A stretch of 64,000 nucleotides of DNA from Clostridiaceae bacterium (GCA_012729635.1 JAAYCT010000025.1:1-64000); one strand, 5' to 3'. Shown: positions 44,445 through 56,578, counted from the first letter of the stretch. Numbers and translations are program-made. Notes: generated by a model not told the origin, from the letters alone.

Positions 44445-46151
44445 TTATTTATAATTGCGGATAATTTTCTTTGATGTCGTCTTCTCAAATTCCTTGTCAC
44501 GATAGACTACTTTTCGAATTTGCTTATAGGATACCAATTGCTCGTTGATTTTTCGGCACTCCGCATCCAGCAGAGCCTGAATTGAATCCGGATCCGGATT
44601 TTCGCCGAATTTTTCGTTTATCGCATCCATATTCGGGAAAATGGTTGCGGTAACGATTATGTCATCCTTATTGTCATCTTCTCCGGTAACAAGTGATTCT
44701 GCGATATACGGAGATCTGGCGAGCAATCCTTCAATCTCCTCCGGGAAGATGTTTTTTCCGTTTTTGGAGATGATTACATTCTTTTTGCGTCCGGTAATGA
44801 TGACAAAACCGTTAGCGTCAATATAGCCGAGGTCACCGGTATGGAAATAACCGTCCGAGTCTATCGCCTCGGCCGTAGCTTCCGGATTTTCATAATATCC
44901 GAGCATAACATTCGGTCCTTTTCCGATGATCTCACCAATCCCGTTCTCGTCTTTATCAATGATTTTAATATCCACACCGGGAAGCGGAAGACCGGCGGCG
45001 CGATCATTAAAATCGACATCTCGATTCAGGGCGAGAATCGGTGCGCACTCGGTGAGCCCATAACCCTGGAGACATAAAAAACCGATTTTTTGCATATCCG
45101 ATAGTATCCTCGGATCAATTCCCGCTCCACCGGATATAAGCATTCGCAATTTGCCTCCGAATCCTTCGTGGATTGCGTGAAATATCTTCCGTCTTTTATC
45201 TATGCCGATAGCTCGAAGAGCTGCCGTTATTGCGAGTCCGAACTTAAATTTCCTCGCTATTTTTTTATCCGCATTCGCTTTTTTCATAATAGCGCGATGA
45301 AACATCTCCAGCATTAACGGAACAACAAGGAGAACGGTCGCCTTCGATTCCTTCAAATTTTGTGTGATATATCGTAATCCCTCGCACTGGGCAATCGTGG
45401 AACCTCTGTATATTTGACATAAAAATCCGCAAGTGCATTCATAGGTATGATGAATCGGGAGTACGGATAAGAAAACATCGGATGGATCGATGTATACCAT
45501 TTGGCACATTCCTTGAAGATTCGCACAGATATTTTTCTGTGAAAGCATAACCGCTTTCGACTTATCCGTGGTTCCGCTGGTGAAAAGGAGAATAGTCATG
45601 CCTTCCGCATCGATTTCGGCATCTATAAAATCTCTGTTTCCCTTTTCGAGCAGTTTTTTCCCTTGATCAATAAGGCTCCAAAAATAGTCGGTTTTCTTTT
45701 TTCCTTCCGGTTTATCCATACAGATGAAGTGCTTAACGGTGGTAATCTTTTCCTTAATCTCGTCGATGACAGGTTGTTTTGAAGATGAGTATACAATTAC
45801 ATTTGCGTAAGAACGGTTTAATAAACTCGCGATTTCGTTGCTCGGAAGTTCCTTATCAATCGGAACGACAATGCCGGTTCCGTTTGTGGTGGCAAGGTAC
45901 GATACGTACCATTCATATCGCGTCTCGGCCAGAATAGCGACTCGGGAGCCCTTGCCGGCCAAGTGTAAAAGAGCAGTTCCGAAGGCATCGACATCCGCTC
46001 CGTAAGCTTTGTAGGAAATGTTGGTATATTCCTCCCCCCGATTCTTCTTAATCATAAAAGCAGTTTTTTCGTTGAAAATTTTGACACTCTGACGCAACAT
46101 ATCTCTTAAGTCTTGGATTTCTCGTACTTCGTACATTTTTATTTTTTTCAT
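44445..46151 (-). CDS. Long-chain acyl-CoA synthetase (AMP-forming)
   Basis: 568 residues of the ANL adenylating superfamily. Motifs: LFTSGTTDKSKAVMLS (P-loop), SVLPIHHTYE, GYGLTECAPIL, YFHTGDLGYID and the hinge GRKKNVIISKNGKNIFPEEIE. It activates a fatty acid as acyl-AMP and then acyl-CoA; chain length is inferred from the overall pattern. ATG 46151 follows AAAGGA. It is downstream of the pyrimidine unit but separated from it by about 90 bases. Confidence 0.88.
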   Translation of the reverse strand: MKKIKMYEVREIQDLRDMLRQSVKIFNEKTAFMIKKNRGEEYTNISYKAYGADVDAFGTALLHLAGKGSRVAILAETRYEWYVSYLATTNGTGIVVPIDKELPSNEIASLLNRSYANVIVYSSSKQPVIDEIKEKITTVKHFICMDKPEGKKKTDYFWSLIDQGKKLLEKGNRDFIDAEIDAEGMTILLFTSGTTDKSKAVMLSQKNICANLQGMCQMVYIDPSDVFLSVLPIHHTYECTCGFLCQIYRGSTIAQCEGLRYITQNLKESKATVLLVVPLMLEMFHRAIMKKANADKKIARKFKFGLAITAALRAIGIDKRRKIFHAIHEGFGGKLRMLISGGAGIDPRILSDMQKIGFLCLQGYGLTECAPILALNRDVDFNDRAAGLPLPGVDIKIIDKDENGIGEIIGKGPNVMLGYYENPEATAEAIDSDGYFHTGDLGYIDANGFVIITGRKKNVIISKNGKNIFPEEIEGLLARSPYIAESLVTGEDDNKDDIIVTATIFPNMDAINEKFGENPDPDSIQALLDAECRKINEQLVSYKQIRKVVYRDKEFEKTTSKKIIRNYK

Positions 46152-46240
46152 TTTGGAATCCTTTCTCGATAAGAAATACGGCATATACATATTTTAGTAT
46201 AACCGAAGGGATAGGTGGATTCAATGCTACCGAAAGTGCC

Positions 46241-46804
46241 TTATCCGGGCAAAGAGAATTGAAGGAGTCGCTTCCGAGCTAATTTTGCATCGGGAATACA
46301 TTTTCCCAACTGCAGCCAAAAATCCGGAGAGTGGTTCATGTGATATAAATGAGTTAATTCATGGAAAACCACGTAATTAAAAAGATCATCCGGTAAATAA
46401 TACAGATATCCGTTCAGAGAAATGTTTCCGAGTGAAGAGCAGGAACCCCAAGAGGTTTTTCCAAAACGGATAAAAACGCGCGAGGGCTTTTTGCCCGTAT
46501 ATGTTGAAAGTATGAAAAAAAACCGCAATCGAACATGATCCGACAGGATCTTCTTGTCGGAATCGGAGCAACGAGGGATAATAATCCGATCCTTTCGGGC
46601 TTGCCTTCGCTTACAAATCCAATCATATCGATGATCAACGACGTAATCCGCATACTCTCCGGATAGATATTTTGAGGAAAGCAAAACAATGTCTCCCGAC
46701 TCATTTAACTTTATTGCGGTTGTCCTTCGACTCGATCGAATCCACACATACCGCAAACCGAATGATGGAGAAACCCGGATGGATTGCGATCCGCCTTTTT
46801 TCAT
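46241..46804 (-). CDS. YgjP/SprT-like zinc metallopeptidase (DUF45)
   Basis: 187 residues. The C-terminal half has the family pattern KTSWGSCSSLGNISLN, then the zinc motif HELTHLYHMNHSPDFW (HExxH with a third His). Substrate unknown. Its ATG overlaps the stop of the pyrE-like gene by four bases, so it appears to be the last gene of the pyrimidine transcript, though no pyrimidine role is known. Confidence 0.85.
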   Translation of the reverse strand: MKKGGSQSIRVSPSFGLRYVWIRSSRRTTAIKLNESGDIVLLSSKYLSGEYADYVVDHRYDWICKRRQARKDRIIIPRCSDSDKKILSDHVRLRFFFILSTYTGKKPSRVFIRFGKTSWGSCSSLGNISLNGYLYYLPDDLFNYVVFHELTHLYHMNHSPDFWLQLGKCIPDAKLARKRLLQFSLPG

Positions 46805-47670
46805 CCGTTACAATCCGAAGGCCGCGCATAACCTTTTGAAATCGCCATTTCTGCCCGCTCCTTTGCTTTTCCTCCCAAATCGATTTGCTCCTTAATAAAA
46901 GACGGGTTTTCGGAAAGGAAAACGTCCATGTATTCGGCCGGGTTTTGCATGAAATTCAGAACCATCCGATACTGCGGCTCGGTGATTCGACCGATTGCAA
47001 GTGCGGATTCAAAGAAGTCGGGAGAAATTTGAGTCAGTGTCTGAAGTCGAATTCCATCCTTCAACAAAATCTCGCCACCACCCTGTTTACGGTCGACCAC
47101 CGCAATCGTATCCGAAATGGTTGCACCGGCTTCACGAATCGCCGGTATCCAAACGCGTGTATAACTGGATGCCTCGGTGACCAGATCCGCGATATGCAGG
47201 GCCCTTTTGCCGATAAGATTCGCTTCATATGCATGGATTCCGTCCGATAAGAAATCAGCACTATAGACGGCCTGAAAATCCTTGAAAATGCAAAGATGAG
47301 GCTTTTTCAAGATGAAAGCCGGAAGAATTGAAAAAAAGAAATCGCGCCGCTCTCCGCCTGAAATGAAATCAAAATCCATATCACCGGCCTTTTTAACGAT
47401 CATGTCCGTTACCTCACGGAACGAGAGCGAGCGGTCGTAGATTTTTCTCAGGTGCTCACATATCAGCCTGGGGAAAGTCAGTCGGTCACTGGACGAAGAA
47501 GATTCAATGATGGATAAAAGCTCCAGTGCCTCAATCTCATTACTCAAAAGGAAGTGGGTGTTAATATAAAAAGGCCCCAATCGACCGGATGCATACCAGA
47601 ACGGTGATTTAGGATCACTAACGCGAACGGCGTCGGTTTCGAAAAGTAGATCAATGATTCTGTCGGTCAT
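46801..47670 (-). CDS. pyrE: Orotate phosphoribosyltransferase-like protein (divergent PyrE)
   Basis: 289 residues, much longer than the usual PyrE of about 200. The type I PRTase fold can be followed: FWYASGRLGPFYINTHFL (as in PyrE N-termini), ISGGERRDFFFSI, then the PRPP region IADLVTEASSY and the strand IAVVDRKQGG. The usual Asp-Asp of the PRPP loop is Ala-Asp, and the catalytic Lys/His loop of classic PyrE is not evident. Position after pyrD and the lack of any other pyrE in the operon make conversion of orotate to OMP its likely job. ATG 47676 is an alternative start. Confidence 0.72.
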   Translation of the reverse strand: MTDRIIDLLFETDAVRVSDPKSPFWYASGRLGPFYINTHFLLSNEIEALELLSIIESSSSSDRLTFPRLICEHLRKIYDRSLSFREVTDMIVKKAGDMDFDFISGGERRDFFFSILPAFILKKPHLCIFKDFQAVYSADFLSDGIHAYEANLIGKRALHIADLVTEASSYTRVWIPAIREAGATISDTIAVVDRKQGGGEILLKDGIRLQTLTQISPDFFESALAIGRITEPQYRMVLNFMQNPAEYMDVFLSENPSFIKEQIDLGGKAKERAEMAISKGYARPSDCNG

Positions 47671-47672
47671 GT

Positions 47673-48593
47673 TCATACCCCCCATAATTTTAGTGTTCCG
47701 ACGATATCGGATAAACTCTCGATATGATTTTCGGCTGTGTATTTTTCAAGATCGTTGATGATACATTCCGGCGTTGTTGGATGAACCATCGTAGCCGTTC
47801 CGATTTCAACGAGGGATGCGCCCGCGATCAAGAATTCCAATACATCCTTGTAGTTCATTATACCGCCACATCCGACCACAGGAATCGAAAGAACTCTGGA
47901 ACATTCATTAACCATTCTGAGGGCAATCGGTTTGATTGCCGGGCCGGAAAGGCCGCCGGTATTGTTCTGTAATATCGGGCGGGCGGAACGGATATCAATG
48001 GCCATGCCGAGCAGAGTGTTGATTGCAACAACCGCATCCGCCCCCCCCTCCTGAGCGGCTAATGCGGTGTCCGCAATGGAAGTGACATTGGGCGTTAACT
48101 TGACCCATAAAGGGATCGAAGTAATCGAACGCACAAGAGCGACCAGATTGAATATTTCCTTCGGAGAGCTACCGATGATCATGCAGCCTTCCTTTACGTT
48201 CGGACAGGATAAATTGAGCTCTAAAATATCAATTTGATCGGAATGATCATTGAGCCGCTCAGTCATCCTTACATAGTCATCCGGATCATGTCCGGCGACA
48301 TTTACAATGACTCGCGTAGAAAGAGAAGACATAAAGTCCAGATCATTTTGAAGGAAATAATCAATACCCGGATTTTGGAGGCCGACGCTGTTCAGCATGC
48401 CGGAGGGAGTTTCGGCGACTCTGCATCCGGGATTTCCGAGACGAGGAGACAAGGTCAATCCCTTGGAACAGATGCCGCCGATCCGTGAAAAACTGATGTA
48501 CTCAGAAAGCTCTCGTCCAAAATTACAGGTGCCCGAGGCAAGAATGATCGGAGATTCAAAGGTAAGCGTTCCAACGGACATTCGAAGACTCAC
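47673..48593 (-). CDS. pyrD: Dihydroorotate dehydrogenase, class 1B catalytic subunit
   Basis: Oxidises dihydroorotate to orotate with FMN and passes electrons through PyrK to NAD. 306 residues with ILASGTCNFG, GLTLSPRLGNP, NLSCPNVKEG (catalytic Cys typical of class 1B), VKLTPNVT and GCGGIMNYKD. GGGAGG lies seven bases before GTG 48593. Directly follows pyrK, as class 1B enzymes require. Confidence 0.95.
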   Translation of the reverse strand: MSLRMSVGTLTFESPIILASGTCNFGRELSEYISFSRIGGICSKGLTLSPRLGNPGCRVAETPSGMLNSVGLQNPGIDYFLQNDLDFMSSLSTRVIVNVAGHDPDDYVRMTERLNDHSDQIDILELNLSCPNVKEGCMIIGSSPKEIFNLVALVRSITSIPLWVKLTPNVTSIADTALAAQEGGADAVVAINTLLGMAIDIRSARPILQNNTGGLSGPAIKPIALRMVNECSRVLSIPVVGCGGIMNYKDVLEFLIAGASLVEIGTATMVHPTTPECIINDLEKYTAENHIESLSDIVGTLKLWGV

Positions 48594-49372
48594 CAAACCA
48601 CCTCCCTTGAATTAAAAATCGGTCCATCCGCACAGCACCTTTTATTTTCATACAAATCGTCATGATTCTTTGTTTTAATTTTACAAGTGCATACAAGACA
48701 CATTCCAATGCCGCAAGCCATTCTTCGTTCAAGGGAAACGAAACAATCCAAACCAATGTTTTCCGCCCATTGGGATACGTTCTTCATCATGATTTCGGGG
48801 CCCACGGAAAGCACCGTTGCATCATTGTATTCATTCTCGTTAAGCCGGTATAGCGCATCCATTACCGTACCTCGTATTCCGACATCTCCCGTATCCGAAG
48901 TGATCATAAAACGGTCGGAAAACGCTTCGCATTCATCGACGAGACAGGAATCGGATACGCAACGAAAGCCGCAGATATAGATTGTCTGTACGTTTGCCTT
49001 TCGTGCTTCCTTTAAGGCAAAATGCAAGGGGTATACACCGGTTCCGCCGCCGACCATAATCAGTTTCTTTGCATTTTCAAGCGGGAAATAATTGCCGAGA
49101 GGGCCGAGAACGTCAACGAGTGCACCGGGTTCTAACGATCGGATCTCAGCGCTTCCCTCCCCGACTTCGCGAACGCCGATGGAAAATGTGCCGTTTATTG
49201 AATCCGTATCATTGACTCCGAAAGGTCGTTTCAGAAACTTTGAACAGGAAACATTGACAAACTGCCCCGGTCTCGACTCTTCTGCGATTTCGGGGCACCG
49301 GAACACAAGCAACGAAGAATCGCTGTTCATTGATTTATTGTCAATCAGTTCTGCACGATGTTCTTTTTTCAT
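48590..49372 (-). CDS. pyrK: Dihydroorotate dehydrogenase electron-transfer subunit
   Basis: 260 residues. The FAD domain has KRPFGVND-type RPFGV, the NAD domain has MVGGGTGVYPLHF, and the C-terminus carries the 2Fe-2S cysteines in CGIGMCLVCTCK and RCCADGP. ATG 49372 (MKKEHRAEL) follows GAGGAG; the longer frame upstream runs into carB and is not needed. Partner of PyrD. Confidence 0.94.
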   Translation of the reverse strand: MKKEHRAELIDNKSMNSDSSLLVFRCPEIAEESRPGQFVNVSCSKFLKRPFGVNDTDSINGTFSIGVREVGEGSAEIRSLEPGALVDVLGPLGNYFPLENAKKLIMVGGGTGVYPLHFALKEARKANVQTIYICGFRCVSDSCLVDECEAFSDRFMITSDTGDVGIRGTVMDALYRLNENEYNDATVLSVGPEIMMKNVSQWAENIGLDCFVSLERRMACGIGMCLVCTCKIKTKNHDDLYENKRCCADGPIFNSREVVW

Positions 49373-49385
49373 AGACTCCTCTATT

Positions 49386-52300
49386 TTACAGTATTTTATT
49401 CTCGGATGGCATCTCGTTTTTCGGAAGGGTCTCTCTTCTCGTACGAGAAACAATTTGAGAGAAGCGAGAAAGCTCGTATATTTCGAGGTCGGTCGGCTTC
49501 ATTTCCGTTTCCAGGCACTCGATAACGGCAACCAGAGTATCCAGTGAGGTAATAATCGGAACTCCGTGCTCAATACAGGTTCTCCTGAGACGAAAGCCGT
49601 TATGTATCATTACCGAAGCATTCGCCTCCGTATTTACTAACAGACGAATTTTCCCGCTCATAATAATATCAATCGCGTTCGGAGATCCCTCTTCTATTTT
49701 TCGGACACTGCTCGTAGGGATTCCGTAACGATTCAGATAATTGGCGGTGCCGCCGGTTCCATACAGATGATACCCGAGCTGTATCAGTTTATCGGCAAGC
49801 GGAACCAGATCGGATTTGTCACTGTCCCGAACGGTGAGGAAAACACCCGTATCTCGTGCGGGAAATTTGAAACCGGATGCCAGAATTGCCTTGAAAAGGG
49901 CTTCGGAATATCGTGTTGAAAGACCGAGAACCTCTCCGGTACTTTTCATTTCCGGTCCGAGGCTCGCATCAACATCGTGAAGTTTTTCGAAGGAAAAGAC
50001 AGGCGCTTTTACAGCATAAACCCAAGGGTAACGGGCATAAAGACCGGTTCCGTATGAAAAGTCGGCCAACTTCGCTCCAAGCATGATTCGAGTGGCGACA
50101 TCCACAATCGGAATACCGGTTACTTTGCTGATATACGGAACGGTTCGGGATGATCTCGGATTCACCTCAATTACGTAAACCTCGTCGTTAAATAAAATGA
50201 ACTGAATGTTGACAAGGCCGATGATATTTAATGAAGAAGCAAGTTTTCGAGTATAATCGGTGATGATGTCACGAATCCGCTCCGGAATATAGGCGGGAAA
50301 GATTGAGATCGAATCTCCGGAATGGATTCCCGCTCGCTCCAGATGCTCCATGATACCCGGAATCAGGATGTCCTCGCCGTCACAAACCGCATCCACCTCC
50401 AACTCGGTCCCGCGAAGGTATTTATCGACCAAGATGGGGTGCTCCTGTTCGACCAAATGGATGATCCGCATATACTCGATCATCTCCTCGTCATTGTATA
50501 CAATGGCCATTCCCTGTCCGCCCAATACATACGAAGGTCGAACAAGAACCGGATAGGTCAAGGTCTCCGCCATGGACAGCGCTTCTTCCGCGGAAAAAAC
50601 GGTTCCTCCCTGAGGTCTCTTTATTCCGTTCTCTTCAAGAATTACGTCAAATCTTCTTCGGTCTTCGGCAGCATCAACCATATCCGCGGATGTCCCGAGA
50701 ATTCTGACGCCCATGTCCGAGACCGCTTTAATGAGTTTGATTGCCGTCTGACCTCCGAACTGGCATATACAACCATCCGGCTTCTCGTTTTCGATGATTG
50801 CACGAACGTCATCCGGTGTCAGAGGCTCAAAATAGAGTCGATCGGATGTATCGTAATCGGTAGAGACCGTTTCCGGGTTGTTATTTGCGATAATCGCTTC
50901 GTATCCGAGATCTCGCAGTGCCCATACCGAGTGAACCGAGCAGTAATCAAACTCAATACCTTGACCGATACGGATCGGCCCGGACCCTAAAACAAGAACT
51001 TTTTTACGATCCGTTCGTGTTGCCTCGTTGTGTGTATCGAAAGTTGAATAGTAATAGGGTGTGACCGCCTCGTACTCGCCTGCGCATGTGTCAACCATTT
51101 TATAGGTGTGAACAATCCCCATTTCTTTTCTTCTGGAAAAGACCGATTCGCGAGAGCTTCCCAGAAGAAGTGCGATATAGTAGTCCGTAAATCCCATGAG
51201 AACCGCTTGTGAGAAAAGATCATCCGGGACCGAATTCAAATTACCGTTGCTTCGTAATGACTCTTCGATGAGCACGATATTCCGAATTTTCCCGAGGAAA
51301 AATTTATCCACAAGAGTCATCTGATAGATATGCTCGATATCCTGACCTCTTCGTAAGAATTCAGCCAGGAAAAATAATCGCATATCTTCGACAATTCTCA
51401 TATGGGCAAGAAGTTCTTCGTCACTCATTTCGTGGATCCGGGGAACGAAAAGTCCGTGGATGTTCATCTCAAGCGAACGGACGGCCTTCATAAGAGCGCT
51501 CTCGACCGTATTCCCGATGGACATAACCTCGCCCGTGGCTTTCATTTGTGTGCCCAGTGTTTTTTTCGCTTTAACAAATTTATCAAAGGGGAATTTGGGT
51601 ATTTTCGCAACCACATAGTCGATAGCGGGCTCAAAACATGCGGTGGTTTTCCCGGTGACTTCATTTTTTATCTCATCCAATGAATAACCGCATGCTATGC
51701 GAGTCGCAACCTTAGCGATCGGGTATCCGGTCGCTTTGGACGCGAGCGCCGAAGAACGCGATAATCTCGGATTTACTTCGATGACCGCATATTCACTTTG
51801 AGTCGGATGCTGAGCAAACTGAACGTTACATCCGCCTACGATTTCAAGCTCCTCTACAATTCGAAGTGCGGAAGATCGGAGTCGCTGGTACTCAATATCC
51901 GATAGGGTTTGTGCGGGAGCGACAACGATGGAATCGCCGGTATGGATTCCTACCGGATCAAGGTTTTCCATCGAGCAGATGGCAACTTTATTCCCGTGTG
52001 CGTCCCGAACCGCTTCAAATTCAATTTCCTTCCATCCGGAAATACACTTTTCGATGAGTACCTGTCCGACCGGACTGGAGGTCAATCCGAGAGATGCCGC
52101 CTGCATGAGCTCATTTTTATCCGAAGCGATTCCGCCGCCGGTTCCGCCGAGAGTGAATGCCGGACGAACAATCACGGGGTATCCGATGTCCTCGGCGATT
52201 CGTAAGCAATCCGTAATTGAATGAGCGGTTTCCGAAGGAATGCACGGTTCGCCGATTCGAAGCATGGCTTCCCTGAAAAGCTCTCGATCTTCGCCCTTTC

Positions 52301-52670
52301 GAATGCTTTTTGATGACGTTCCCATTAACTGAACACCGTTTTGGGCAAGAAACCCCGATTCATATAAGAGCATTGAAAAATTCAGGCCGGTTTGTCCGCC
52401 CAGCGTTCCGAGAAGACCGTCGATATTTTCCTCAATGATAATGTTTTTGAATACATCAAATTGCAAGGGTTCAATGTAAATTCTGTCGGCTATTCCGGGA
52501 TCTGTCATGATCGTCGCAGGATTGCTGTTGACCAGCACAACGTAAAACCCTTCCTGTTTGAGCGTGCGGCATGCTTGAGTGCCTGCATAGTCGAATTCGG
52601 CGGCCTGACCGATAATAATCGGACCGGAGCCGATGACCATCACTTTTTTTATGTCTGTTCTTTTCGGCAT
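49386..52670 (-). CDS. carB: Carbamoyl-phosphate synthase large subunit
   Basis: 1094 residues with two homologous ATP-grasp halves: N-terminal GSGPIIIGQAAEFDYAGTQA, then a second GSGPIRIGQGIEFDY near residue 560, each with its ATP-grasp domain, and a C-terminal MGS-like regulatory domain (about 940-1070). It makes carbamoyl phosphate from bicarbonate, ATP and ammonia supplied by CarA. carA is not next to it nor elsewhere in this window. GGAGG precedes the ATG. Confidence 0.97.
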   Translation of the reverse strand: MPKRTDIKKVMVIGSGPIIIGQAAEFDYAGTQACRTLKQEGFYVVLVNSNPATIMTDPGIADRIYIEPLQFDVFKNIIIEENIDGLLGTLGGQTGLNFSMLLYESGFLAQNGVQLMGTSSKSIRKGEDRELFREAMLRIGEPCIPSETAHSITDCLRIAEDIGYPVIVRPAFTLGGTGGGIASDKNELMQAASLGLTSSPVGQVLIEKCISGWKEIEFEAVRDAHGNKVAICSMENLDPVGIHTGDSIVVAPAQTLSDIEYQRLRSSALRIVEELEIVGGCNVQFAQHPTQSEYAVIEVNPRLSRSSALASKATGYPIAKVATRIACGYSLDEIKNEVTGKTTACFEPAIDYVVAKIPKFPFDKFVKAKKTLGTQMKATGEVMSIGNTVESALMKAVRSLEMNIHGLFVPRIHEMSDEELLAHMRIVEDMRLFFLAEFLRRGQDIEHIYQMTLVDKFFLGKIRNIVLIEESLRSNGNLNSVPDDLFSQAVLMGFTDYYIALLLGSSRESVFSRRKEMGIVHTYKMVDTCAGEYEAVTPYYYSTFDTHNEATRTDRKKVLVLGSGPIRIGQGIEFDYCSVHSVWALRDLGYEAIIANNNPETVSTDYDTSDRLYFEPLTPDDVRAIIENEKPDGCICQFGGQTAIKLIKAVSDMGVRILGTSADMVDAAEDRRRFDVILEENGIKRPQGGTVFSAEEALSMAETLTYPVLVRPSYVLGGQGMAIVYNDEEMIEYMRIIHLVEQEHPILVDKYLRGTELEVDAVCDGEDILIPGIMEHLERAGIHSGDSISIFPAYIPERIRDIITDYTRKLASSLNIIGLVNIQFILFNDEVYVIEVNPRSSRTVPYISKVTGIPIVDVATRIMLGAKLADFSYGTGLYARYPWVYAVKAPVFSFEKLHDVDASLGPEMKSTGEVLGLSTRYSEALFKAILASGFKFPARDTGVFLTVRDSDKSDLVPLADKLIQLGYHLYGTGGTANYLNRYGIPTSSVRKIEEGSPNAIDIIMSGKIRLLVNTEANASVMIHNGFRLRRTCIEHGVPIITSLDTLVAVIECLETEMKPTDLEIYELSRFSQIVSRTRRETLPKNEMPSENKIL

Positions 52671-52712
52671 ATAATCCTCCGTTTATTTGTCATCCGAAGG
52701 CAATCCCGCATA

Positions 52713-53657
52713 CTATCCGAATTTTCTGCGTAAAGCCCCGTTTAAGTCATCTTTCATACGAAGCGCTTCATCGCGCGTTGCCGTAGAAAACTGATCCTCC
52801 TTTAGATCCGTCCTCTTCTTATATGCGCACATCAGACTCCTTGAAGCATTCACAATCGCTCCGTCACCTGAATCCGTAAATGAGCGCGCAGCAGAGTCTG
52901 AATCGCCACCTTGAGTTCCGTAGCCGGGCACAAGGATAAGGGCGTGGGGCATTCTTTTTCGAAGTGATTCTGCCTGTTCCGGCCAAGTGGCACCGACTAC
53001 GGCACCGATCGAGCTTAATCCGGAATCGCCGATCAGGGGAGCGCCCCACTCGGATATTTTATCCGCGACCGCTTCATACAGAAAACGCCCGTCATCGAGC
53101 CTTAGATCCTGAAAATCGACTGCGGAAGGGTTCGAGGTTCGAACTAAAATGAACATTCCCTTTCCCCGATCCTTTGCGATACGGATAAAGGGATCAATTC
53201 CGTCTATTCCTAAATATGCATTCAATGTAATTGCATCCGCGTCGATCATTGACTCCGAATGTCCGTCCAGCAGATCCGTTTCTCCGATAATCGCCGATGC
53301 ATAGGCTTGAGCGGTCGAACCGATATCATTTCGTTTTGCGTCTGCGATAACAATCATGCCTTTGCTTCTCGCGTAATCAATCGTACGCTTCAGAGTTATC
53401 ATTCCGTTGATTCCATACATTTCGTAATATGCAAACTGAGTTTTCACTGCCGGAATTATGTCGTACGTTGCATCGATGAGTGCCATGTTAAAGTCAAGAA
53501 TAGCCATAGCGGACGCTTTGCTCACATCCGTGATTTCGGATCGATGATGATTCAGGATGGAGGAAGGAATATAGTCCAACTTCGGGTCCAGGCCGAGAAC
53601 GGTCGGGTTATTCATGTCCTTGATTTTTCCAGTTAACCGATCAGCAAAGTTCTTCAT
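52713..53657 (-). CDS. pyrF: Orotidine-5'-phosphate decarboxylase (type 2)
   Basis: 314 residues, the long subfamily 2. Motifs: VLGLDPKLDYIP, the catalytic DAKRNDIGSTAQAYA and VPGYGTQGGD near the phosphate-binding end. It makes UMP from OMP. Its 5' end overlaps pyrC by 17 bases; carB follows after a 42-base gap. Confidence 0.94.
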   Translation of the reverse strand: MKNFADRLTGKIKDMNNPTVLGLDPKLDYIPSSILNHHRSEITDVSKASAMAILDFNMALIDATYDIIPAVKTQFAYYEMYGINGMITLKRTIDYARSKGMIVIADAKRNDIGSTAQAYASAIIGETDLLDGHSESMIDADAITLNAYLGIDGIDPFIRIAKDRGKGMFILVRTSNPSAVDFQDLRLDDGRFLYEAVADKISEWGAPLIGDSGLSSIGAVVGATWPEQAESLRKRMPHALILVPGYGTQGGDSDSAARSFTDSGDGAIVNASRSLMCAYKKRTDLKEDQFSTATRDEALRMKDDLNGALRRKFG

Positions 53658-54893
53658 ATGTGATTTGCCCTCCTTGTATGGTAAGGATACATTTCCCGAC
53701 CAGCTCGTGGTTATGGAAAGGGGTGTTTCTGGATTTGCTCAGCATCTGATTTTTATCAAAAACAAACGGTGTCATCAGGTCAAAACAAGCGATATCCGCT
53801 ATGGAGCCGATTTGTATGCTTCCTCGACCAAGCTTAAGAATCTCGGAGGGTTTTTCGGACATGCATTCAATCAGTCTGGAAAGAGATATTCTGCCTTTAC
53901 GGACCAGGTTTGTATAGGCCAAAGCAAAAGCGGTCTCAAATCCAACGATACCCTTTTCCGCCATTGAAAACTCGATTTGTTTATCGTCCGGATGGTGTGG
54001 TGCGTGATCGGTCACGATAATGTCGATGGTTTTGTCGGCAAGTCCTTCGATTATTGCCTGTCGATCTTCTTCGGTGCGCAGCGGAGGACTCATTTTGGCG
54101 TCCGTATTGTATCCGGTAACGGCCTCCTCCGTGAGCGAAAAATAATGCGGACAGGTTTCGGCCGTGACCTTAACCCCGCGAGCTTTTGCTTCCCGAATGA
54201 TTTGAACGCCGACTTTATTACTTACGTGACAAATGTGTACGGGCAGATTCAGGTATTCGGCAATGAGAAGATCCCTTGAAATCATTATGTTCTCTGCAAG
54301 CGTCGGTATGCCTCGAAGCCCCATGCGCGTGGAGAGCGGGCCCTCATTCATTGCTCCTTGAGATAGCGAAGTATCTTCGCAGTGATTCATAACGATCAAA
54401 TCAAACGAGCTTGCGTATTCGATGACTTTTCTCATCAGATCGGATGGTTCAATCGGGAGTCCGTCGTTTGAAATCGCCACGATACCGGCTTCCTTCATCA
54501 GACCGATTTCAGCCAGTTCCTTCCCGCAAAGTCCCTTGCTTGCCGCACCGATCGGGAACACATTTGTAAAACCGACTTTCTTGCTTTTGGATATGATGCT
54601 CGAAACGACGGAAGCGTTGTCACAAACGGGGTTTGTATTGGGCATACAACAAACGGAGGTATAACCGCCCTTAGCCGCAGACATAGTTCCGCTTTGAATG
54701 TCTTCCTTATATTCATACCCCGGGTCTCTTAAGTGACAATGCGCATCAATCAATCCCGGGAACAGCGCGGCTCCGGAAACATCGATTTCTCTATCGGGCG
54801 GATCATTATACGGTGCGGTAATCAAGCCGTCCCGGATATAAAGATTATCGGGAGAATCCTCGCCCATGATCCGGGCATTACGAATGATTACTT

Positions 54894-54897
<4 letters not shown>
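53641..54897 (-). CDS. pyrC: Dihydroorotase
   Basis: 418 residues, class I amidohydrolase. Metal ligands lie in LIDAHCHLRDPGYEYKED, MNHCEDTSL, HICHVSNKVG and VTDHAPHHPDDK. It closes carbamoyl-aspartate to dihydroorotate. The start overlaps the pyrB stop by four bases. Confidence 0.95.
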
Positions 54898-56530
<1,633 letters not shown>

Positions 56531-56549
56531 AAAGGTATTTGTTTAGAGG

Positions 56550-56578
56550 ATAATAAACTATTCGTTGACACTTTTCAA
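56550..56578 (-). promoter_or_regulatory. Promoter of the pyr operon
   Basis: On the minus strand TTGAAA (56578-56573), a 17-base spacer and TATTAT (56555-56550). Its -35 lies inside the spacer of the opposing tRNA-Leu promoter. Confidence 0.72.
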
